Shown here: in pieces, positions 34,132-38,610 of the stretch
How the letters are laid out: every line of letters begins with the position of its first letter
How positions within the stretch are numbered: position 1 is the stretch's first letter
NCBI GenBank assembly: GCA_944381365.1
Contig: CALWKW010000009.1
Span: forward strand, 1 to 38,610
Source of the DNA: an uncultured Christensenellaceae bacterium
GTDB lineage: Bacteria > Bacillota > Clostridia > Christensenellales > UBA3700
DNA: 38,610 nucleotides
Reading direction: 5' to 3'
Translations under genes and position numbers: made by a program
Notes under the pieces: generated by a model
Database searches by the model: none
Told to the model about the DNA's origin: nothing
Seen by the model: only the letters and a program-made list of their open reading frames with translations

Positions 34132-35163
34132 CTAAATTTTATTTTTCTTGCTATCTTCCACAAGCTTGTCAAAATCGCTTTTGTATAGCTTGTCTTGAAT
34201 TAGTCTGTATTTTTCAAATTCGCTTTCGGCAAAAAGCATTGCGTCTTTCTTGGATACCTTGCCTGCGTTTTGCAAAACTTCTCTGCCTGTGAGTTGCAAA
34301 AATCCGTCAAGGCGTGTTGCCCAATCTTTCATTGTCATAGGCACTTTTCTCTTGGCAAAATCTTCTGCCAAGTCAAGAAAAGCACTGACTATTCTGCCCA
34401 AAGAATCCAATTCGTCTTTTGTGAGATAATTTTTGGCTACTTTGACATCGCTTGCCAAAATCTTGCCGTCGGGCGAACCTTCCCAAGAGGTCAAACCCAT
34501 ATTAGGTTTTTTGCTGTCGGCTCTTGAGGTTATCAACTCCATTGCAGTATGTCCTGTGATAGCAAAATGCAATTTGTTTTGAACCGTCGCAAAAAAGCCT
34601 TTTGTCATAGGCGAATTTTTGTCATAGTCTACGCTTGTAGCATATATATCCGTAATCTTTTGGTAGAACCTTCTTTCGCTGAGTCTAATTTCTCGGATTT
34701 CTTCGAGCAATCTCTCAAAATAGTCTTCTCCAAGATAAGCACCGTTTTCCATACGCTTTTTGTCAATGACATAACCACGAATGGCAAACTGCTTGAGTAC
34801 CTGCGTTGCCCAACGACGGAACTCCGTAGCTTTGATAGAATTTACCCTGTAACCTACTGATATTACGGCATCGAGATTGTAGTGGTCTACTTCTCGATTT
34901 ACTTGTCTTGTTCCCTCAGTTTGAACTATCCGGAATTTCCGGGTAGTTGCCTCTCTATCAAGTTCGCCTGACGCATAAATATTCTGCAAATGCTCATTTA
35001 TTGTTTTTGTACTGACATCAAACAATTCACTCATCATTCTTTGAGTGAGCCAAATGGTTTCGTCTTCATAGCGTACTTCGATAGAGTCTTGTTTTGACTG
35101 CAATTCAAAGGTCAAAAACTCCGCCGTGCTGTTTCTTATCATAAGATTTTTTTCATCGCTCAT
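34132..35163 (-). CDS. rhuM: RhuM-family (virulence RhuM) protein (343 aa)
   Basis: The N-terminal part is typical of RhuM: SIEVRYEDETIWLTQRMMSE, LFDVSTKTINEHLQNIYASG, then EVDHYNLDAVISVGYRVNSI and EFRRWATQVLKQF. This is a helix-turn-helix-like domain followed by the conserved N-L-D-x-x-[IL]-x-V-G-Y-R-V element. The C-terminal half (MTKGFFATVQNKLHFAITGH, AMELITSRAD) is also conserved. RhuM genes are common passengers of type I restriction operons. Proposed roles include DNA binding or toxin-like activity, none proven. It lies 15 bp after hsdM and 9 bp before the cyclase gene, with AGAGGATA as ribosome site. Its DNA-binding-like N-terminus makes it a candidate regulator of the operon. Confidence 0.88.
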   Translation of the reverse strand: MSDEKNLMIRNSTAEFLTFELQSKQDSIEVRYEDETIWLTQRMMSELFDVSTKTINEHLQNIYASGELDREATTRKFRIVQTEGTRQVNREVDHYNLDAVISVGYRVNSIKATEFRRWATQVLKQFAIRGYVIDKKRMENGAYLGEDYFERLLEEIREIRLSERRFYQKITDIYATSVDYDKNSPMTKGFFATVQNKLHFAITGHTAMELITSRADSKKPNMGLTSWEGSPDGKILASDVKVAKNYLTKDELDSLGRIVSAFLDLAEDFAKRKVPMTMKDWATRLDGFLQLTGREVLQNAGKVSKKDAMLFAESEFEKYRLIQDKLYKSDFDKLVEDSKKNKI

Positions 35164-35178
35164 TAGATTATCCTCTTA

Positions 35179-36768
35179 TCATTCAAGTCCCAACTCTTTA
35201 AGATATTGAGCCATTTTGTCCTCAGCTTCCTTGATTTGTGCTTTGAGGTCTGCTATCTCATTGTTTACTGCCTCGATATCTATGATAGCCTCTTCTTCAA
35301 ATGTATCTACATATCTGGGGATATTGAGATTGTAATCGTTTTGCTTAACCTCTTCAATACTTGCTATATGGCTATATTTCTCTTGCTCAGCTTGAGCATA
35401 GTTGCCCTTTTGATATTCACGATAAGTATCCACTATCTTTTTAATATCTTCATCTCTTAAGACATTCTTTGCCTTCTCTTTCTTAAACTCTTTAGACGCA
35501 TCTATAAATAAAATATCTTTGTTTGTCCTGTTGTGTCTAAATACTATTATGCAAGCAGGAATGGGAGTAGCATAAAACAAATTCTCAGGCAAACCAATGA
35601 CTGCATCAATTAGATTTTTTTCGATAATAGCTTGTCTGATTTTGCCTTCGCTTGCTCCTCTGAACAAAACGCCATGTGGTGCTACGGCAGCAATCCTTCC
35701 GTTTCTGTTCATGCTTGCAATCATGTGCAACAAAAATGCCCAATCCCCCTTGCTTGCAGGCGGTACTCCGATGTCAAATCTATGATATCTATCCATACCT
35801 GCTTCCAATTTGAATTCGACCTTCTTTTTGTCTTTGTTTTGCTCTTCTTCGTCATCAACCGATACTTCGCCTGCCTGATTAAAGCCGTTTGCCCAATTTG
35901 CTTTGCTAAAAGGCATATTAGCTACTATACAATCAAACTTCATAAGGTTGCCGTCACTGTCCAAATGCTGAGGATTTGCTAAAGTGTCTCCCCATGCGAT
36001 TTTTGCGTCTTTGATATTGTGAATAAACATATTCATTCTTGCCATTGACAATGACGAGCTGTTTAACTCTTGGCCGTAAATCTGGACTTTATCCAATCCG
36101 CCTTTTTTCGCCGCTCTAATAAGTAGCGAACCAGAACCGCAAGTAGGGTCATAGACTCTATCGCCTGCTTGTGGATTGACAATACTAGCCATTATCTCAG
36201 ACACTTGTTGAGGCGTAAAGAACGAGCCCGCATTCTTGCCCGCTCTCGCTGCAAATTCGCCTATCATATATTCATAAGCATCGCCTATTACATCGCTTGG
36301 CACTTGCTCGTGATTTGTTGCTATATGACTAGGTCTTAAATCAAGATTGGAAAACTCTTCTAAAAGTTTTCTTAGCAAAGGATTTTTCTGCTCCTTCTTG
36401 CCAAGATTTGCCTCACTGTTGAAATCAATACCCCTAAAGATATCTTTGAGTATAGCATTACTACTTTCTATGCCTGTCAAAGCCTCGCTTATCTTACTTC
36501 CTATATCGGGAGTATTTTTGTTGTTGAGCAAATATCCAAATGTAAACTTTTCATCCAAAACATAAGGCAAATTGCTGATTTGCCGCTCCAATCTTATGCC
36601 GTCATACTGCTCTTTGAGTTTATCCACACTCTCTTTATATGTATCGCTAAGATATTTGACAAACAACATCGCCAATATATAGTCCTTATAATTGGACGCA
36701 TCAATCGTATCTCTAAATATGTCGGCACATGCCCATAGTGTTTTCTTTATATCCTCGTAAGAAGTCAT
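35179..36768 (-). CDS. hsdM: Type I restriction modification methylase, M subunit (529 aa)
   Basis: N-terminal HsdM_N helical domain (LWACADIFRDTIDASNYKDY), then an N6-adenine methylase. SAM-binding motif I is VYDPTCGSGSLL (Asp207 to Gly213), the preceding helix is AGKNAGSFFTPQQVSEIMAS and catalytic motif IV is VANMPFS at about 282-288. The canonical NPPF reads NMPF here, a variant that occurs in one HsdM branch. The C-terminal coiled coil (EAVNNEIADLKAQIKEAEDK) contacts HsdS. It transfers methyl groups to adenine in the sequence chosen by HsdS. The ATG overlaps the stop of the half-size HsdS by four bases, with GGAGG five bases upstream. Confidence 0.93.
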   Translation of the reverse strand: MTSYEDIKKTLWACADIFRDTIDASNYKDYILAMLFVKYLSDTYKESVDKLKEQYDGIRLERQISNLPYVLDEKFTFGYLLNNKNTPDIGSKISEALTGIESSNAILKDIFRGIDFNSEANLGKKEQKNPLLRKLLEEFSNLDLRPSHIATNHEQVPSDVIGDAYEYMIGEFAARAGKNAGSFFTPQQVSEIMASIVNPQAGDRVYDPTCGSGSLLIRAAKKGGLDKVQIYGQELNSSSLSMARMNMFIHNIKDAKIAWGDTLANPQHLDSDGNLMKFDCIVANMPFSKANWANGFNQAGEVSVDDEEEQNKDKKKVEFKLEAGMDRYHRFDIGVPPASKGDWAFLLHMIASMNRNGRIAAVAPHGVLFRGASEGKIRQAIIEKNLIDAVIGLPENLFYATPIPACIIVFRHNRTNKDILFIDASKEFKKEKAKNVLRDEDIKKIVDTYREYQKGNYAQAEQEKYSHIASIEEVKQNDYNLNIPRYVDTFEEEAIIDIEAVNNEIADLKAQIKEAEDKMAQYLKELGLE

Positions 36769-37334
36769 AGTATTCCTCCGTTTTGTATTCTTATTTTTCT
36801 AAATATTTCTCTGTTTTTCTTTTGCTCTAAATAAGTCAGTTTGTTTTCAAGTCTTTTTTTCTGGTTGTATATCAACCAATATTTACCTACTGCATTTTGC
36901 TTATCTTCATCAGGCAAATATATTTCCATCTCCATTAAATCCTTTCGGCCTATCGACGGAGCAACCGATCCTTTTGCATGCAACAGTACAAATTCACTTA
37001 TATTCTCATCTAAATATGCAGCCAAATAGTCCGAATTCACATTCTCTTTTGCTCTTATTATAAATAGATTATTGTACGCATACGCATCTTCTATATCTTC
37101 TTCAATATAGTTGATTCCCGTCGGCAAAACTCTTTTCATAATAATATCGTGCTTGCGTACTTTGATGTCGTCTTCCGGATTGTATTCACTAGTATACAAA
37201 TATCCTTTTATTTCGTTATAGAGCGACAATATTGATGGCACAAGCCATTTTATTTGTTCATCAGTTTTTTCTTTTGCTAAGCTAGGTATACACAGTTTTA
37301 TATCAGCCAATTCTTTTAGTAACACTTTTTTCAT
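36765..37334 (-). CDS. Half-size specificity subunit, single recognition domain (189 aa)
   Basis: I start it at 37334, after GGGG six bases upstream; the frame is open to 37379. It has one target-recognition domain: MKKVLLKELADIKLCIPSLA, then VRKHDIIMKRVLPTGINYIE, NLFIIRAKENVNSDYLAAYL and KGSVAPSIGRKDLMEMEIYL. One coiled coil follows (YNQKKRLENKLTYLEQKKNR). That is half of a normal HsdS. Half subunits can dimerise into a working specificity module that reads a palindromic bipartite site. This is plausible here because it is the gene coupled to hsdM by an ATGA overlap, whereas the full-length hsdS downstream is broken. Identification as an HsdS-type protein is good; independent activity is inference. 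Confidence 0.75.
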   Translation of the reverse strand: MKKVLLKELADIKLCIPSLAKEKTDEQIKWLVPSILSLYNEIKGYLYTSEYNPEDDIKVRKHDIIMKRVLPTGINYIEEDIEDAYAYNNLFIIRAKENVNSDYLAAYLDENISEFVLLHAKGSVAPSIGRKDLMEMEIYLPDEDKQNAVGKYWLIYNQKKRLENKLTYLEQKKNREIFRKIRIQNGGIL

Positions 37335-37401
37335 CTTTACCCCGTATGTAGCTTGACATCTCAGCCTGCCAAGTTCCAAAGTTTGCTTTTTTAGAATAAC
37401 A

Positions 37402-37677
37402 TTAATATTCTATAAGTTCGCCAAGATTATCTTCTCTTTTGTAATTCGCATCGGTACGCAGATATTCGTTATCTACGACATGTACATATTCGCCTTCAAT
37501 CCAACTTGCTCCACGTCTGTACATTGTCTTAACGGTATCGGGATGTGCATTGATATAACGAATCATTTCTTTTTTTGTTGTCTCGAAATTTTCTAAGTAT
37601 CCAAAATAACGCGTATATTTTACTTTTTCAATTACTCCGGTTTCAGTATTTTTATGTACTGCATAAATAAATAACAT
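37402..37677 (-). CDS. DUF3892-like small protein (91 aa), first gene of the island
   Basis: The protein starts MLFIYAVHKNTETGVIEKVK and ends WIEGEYVHVVDNEYLRTDAN followed by DNLGELIEY. The last part, with V-H-V-V-x-x-x-YLRTDAN-x-x-x-x-DNLG-x-L, matches the DUF3892 pattern of short proteins with no assigned role. AAGGAGG lies eight bases before the ATG, a very strong ribosome site. It lies 67 bp before the half-size hsdS and probably opens the operon. Upstream are the direct repeats at 37705-37780. Related small proteins often ride with defence or mobile genes, but no function is known. Confidence 0.65.
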   Translation of the reverse strand: MLFIYAVHKNTETGVIEKVKYTRYFGYLENFETTKKEMIRYINAHPDTVKTMYRRGASWIEGEYVHVVDNEYLRTDANYKREDNLGELIEY

Positions 37678-37704
37678 AGCACTTACCTCCTTATATTACT
37701 CGGA

Positions 37705-37780
37705 TATTGGACAGTGTCATTGACAAACATTATGATAAAATGCTATACTATCATTACCCTATTAGATAGTGTCATTTGAC
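37705..37780. repeat. Two operator-like direct repeats upstream of the island operon
   Basis: Repeat 1 (37705-37724, TATTGGACAGTGTCATTGAC) and repeat 2 (37760-37780, TATTAGATAGTGTCATTTGA plus C) differ by two substitutions and one base insertion. Each holds small palindromes: GACAGTGTC and TGTCAATGACA around repeat 1, TGTCAnnTGACG around repeat 2. Repeat 1 touches the -35 box of a rightward promoter. They look like binding sites for a dimeric regulator controlling this divergent region. Confidence 0.55.
37720..37749 (+). promoter_or_regulatory. Rightward SigA-type promoter in front of a short terminated transcript
   Basis: TTGACA and TATACT are separated by 18 bases. The predicted start is near 37756 and the next strong terminator ends at 37817, leaving no room for a protein. 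Confidence 0.5.
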
Positions 37781-37817
37781 GCTGTCCTGCCCCGTTGCTG
37801 AGCACGGGGCTTTTTTA
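37756..37817 (+). ncRNA. Candidate small RNA of about 60 nt
   Basis: It is bounded by the promoter at 37720-37749 and a GC-rich intrinsic terminator (stem GCCCCGT / ACGGGGC, then TTTTTT) at 37789-37817. The body contains repeat 2. It runs away from the island genes, so it is not antisense to them unless base pairing is in trans. No family is recognised; the evidence is only promoter plus terminator. Confidence 0.3.
37789..37817 (+). terminator. Strong GC-rich intrinsic terminator
   Basis: Stem GCCCCGT / ACGGGGC with loop TGCTGAGC-like bases, followed by TTTTTT on the plus strand. No plus-strand gene precedes it within the window. Confidence 0.8.
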
Positions 37818-38090
37818 TCCTGTATCTATATTATATCACATAAATTTTATAACGCAAGGGATTTTGGAAAAATTCTTCAAATATTTTTTTATGTAAGTTA
37901 TTTGCAGTTTTTGTATATAATCTATGATTTTCTTAAAATTGACTATTTTTTCTTTTTTCGTAATTTTTATAAATGCATTAACTAAATATATTATACTAAA
38001 TACTCCATAAAAAATCAATACTATATTTTTATTTTGATTAGAAATTTTTATAAAAATACTATACAATTATTTCTATGATTTTAATAATTT

Positions 38091-38183
38091 GGCACTTAGG
38101 CGTGCGCTTGTATAATACGAGAGGCGTCGCTTCGCTCCGCCAGACAAGCACACGTCTGAACAACTCTTTGACTTGCTAAAATG
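38091..38183 (+). repeat. Structured direct repeat R2 (right border of the defence island)
   Basis: Second copy of R1. Outer stem GTGCGCTTGT / ACAAGCACAC with one mismatch; inner stem GGCG / CGCC with loop TCGCTTCGCTC. Compared with R1, one outer pair changes from A-T to G-C and one inner pair from T-A to G-C, so pairing is kept in both. It also holds TTGGCA-N16-TATAAT. The 843 bp between 37677 and 38521 contain the repeats, the small-RNA candidate, about 270 bp of AT-rich sequence with no feature, this repeat, the next hairpin and a leader. Confidence 0.7.
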
Positions 38184-38186
38184 AAA

Positions 38187-38250
38187 GCGAGAGGCAAGCG
38201 AAGTTGCCCGCTGATCCGCTTGTGCAATCTTTCGCTTTTTGCCTTCTCGC
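38187..38250. terminator. Large imperfect hairpin after R2
   Basis: Left arm GCGAGAGGCAAGCGAAGTTG plus C (38187-38207). The right arm at 38224-38250 pairs with it after small bulges: GCGAGA, GGCAA, GCGAA and TTGC are all matched in order. TATTTTT follows on the plus strand, so it may terminate a transcript from R2. The roughly 16-base loop contains CCGCTGATCCGC. Confidence 0.5.
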
Positions 38251-38520
38251 TATTTTTCATTTATATCGCAATGTCTATAAAGTATTGTATTTTCTCTACC
38301 TCCGTATTTGCCTTTTCGTTTGGCATTGTCGCATAAGCCTCTCAAAAGTAAACGGTCGAAATATCCTTGTTTGGTATTCAATGTATATTGGATATTAAGC
38401 AAGGATTTTTCTTTGTCCCGTTGACTTTTGAATATTGCCTTTTTTTGTTGTTTTTCATTAATCGTCTTATGCTCCTTCTCTGCCTGCCGAAAGGCAAATA
38501 GACTTTGGAGGTAAAGAAAA

Positions 38521-38610
38521 TGAAAAACAACAAAAAAGGTTATGAAGTATTTGAGGAAATAATCTCTCCCGACAATGTTATGCGTATGGGAGAATTACTT
38601 GCTCTGCAAT
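38521..38610 (+). CDS. Start of an unidentified gene (cut by window edge)
   Basis: The ATG at 38521 has GGAGG nine bases upstream. The first 30 residues read MKNNKKGYEVFEEIISPDNV then MRMGELLALQ and run off the window. The hydrophilic start and regular codon use look real. The piece is too short to name. The upstream 250 bp contain a small hairpin (GCC-GAAA-GGC at about 38490) close to the ribosome site. Confidence 0.5.

Noticed and set aside
37705..37780. CRISPR-like direct repeats
   Set aside because: Only two imperfect copies, palindromic and inside a promoter region, with no cas genes. An operator explains them better.
37836..38066. Minus-strand 76-codon Lys/Ile-rich frame
   Set aside because: Starts at TTG without a ribosome site in extremely AT-rich DNA; the composition explains the open frame.
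38204..38398. Plus-strand 64-codon frame before the last gene
   Set aside because: No ribosome site, it overlaps the large hairpin, and the residues look like translated noise.
38250..38590. Minus-strand open frame of about 90 codons without an ATG, ending GRENTILYRHCDINEK
   Set aside because: It runs opposite the convincing start of the 38521 gene, has no start codon with a ribosome site and is dominated by Lys/Gln from A-rich sequence. It may deserve one profile search.

Overview
The window is AT-rich (about one third G+C by eye) with short intergenic gaps, strong GGAGG-type ribosome sites, many stem-loop-plus-T-run terminators and Firmicutes-type families (DUF1292, MacB/BceB-like ABC exporters, a lipobox lipoprotein). 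This points to a low-GC Bacillota, probably an uncultured gut Clostridia-class bacterium. No rRNA, intact tRNA or CRISPR array was found, so the placement is inference. Nearly all genes lie on the minus strand.

Region 1 (1-16.3 kb) is ordinary chromosome with small transcription units: an esterase with an APH-family kinase, an AraC regulator with a Gfo/Idh/MocA oxidoreductase, a small membrane protein, an MFS/GPH transporter coupled to a tail-anchored protein of unknown role, a zinc-ribbon membrane protein, a divergent GDPD-like enzyme with a DUF1292 protein, a one-piece ABC-FtsX exporter, a GNAT acetyltransferase, a multipass membrane protein, a duplicated-domain lipoprotein, a dead secreted-protein gene and one conserved hypothetical. 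Many units have a readable promoter and terminator.

Region 2 (16.4-20.3 kb) is a scrap yard of transferred DNA. A WYL-type regulator is cut off and joined to the C-terminal third of a chloramphenicol acetyltransferase-like protein. Next come a membrane-anchored GH39-like glycosidase of clearly higher G+C and a frameshifted piece of a three-Cys-motif partner (TcmP) gene. Several sites with TTCGA/TCGAA inverted ends about 46-47 bp apart lie here and again at 25.4 kb, at module borders.

Region 3 (20.3-24.8 kb) is one operon: a secreted 168-residue protein, two FtsX-type permeases, their ATPase and a truncated DUF2971 gene. It looks like a MacB/Lol-type or peptide export/resistance system of unknown substrate.

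Region 4 (25.2-38.2 kb) is a defence island bracketed by two copies of a 92-93 bp structured direct repeat. Reading leftwards it encodes a DUF3892 protein, a half-size HsdS, HsdM, RhuM, a CBASS pair (SMODS/CD-NTase and S-4TM pore effector), a full-length HsdS broken by one in-frame TAA, a DUF2971 protein, HsdR, a YgjP/SprT-like metallohydrolase and a small hypothetical. Gene spacing from -20 to +15 nt from the half-HsdS to the metallohydrolase suggests a single transcript. Type I restriction-modification and a cyclic-nucleotide abortive-infection system therefore appear to be co-expressed, with the CBASS pair nested between hsdM and hsdS. Upstream lie direct-repeat operators, a rightward promoter and a terminator that could make a short RNA. 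The start of another plus-strand gene lies at the right edge.
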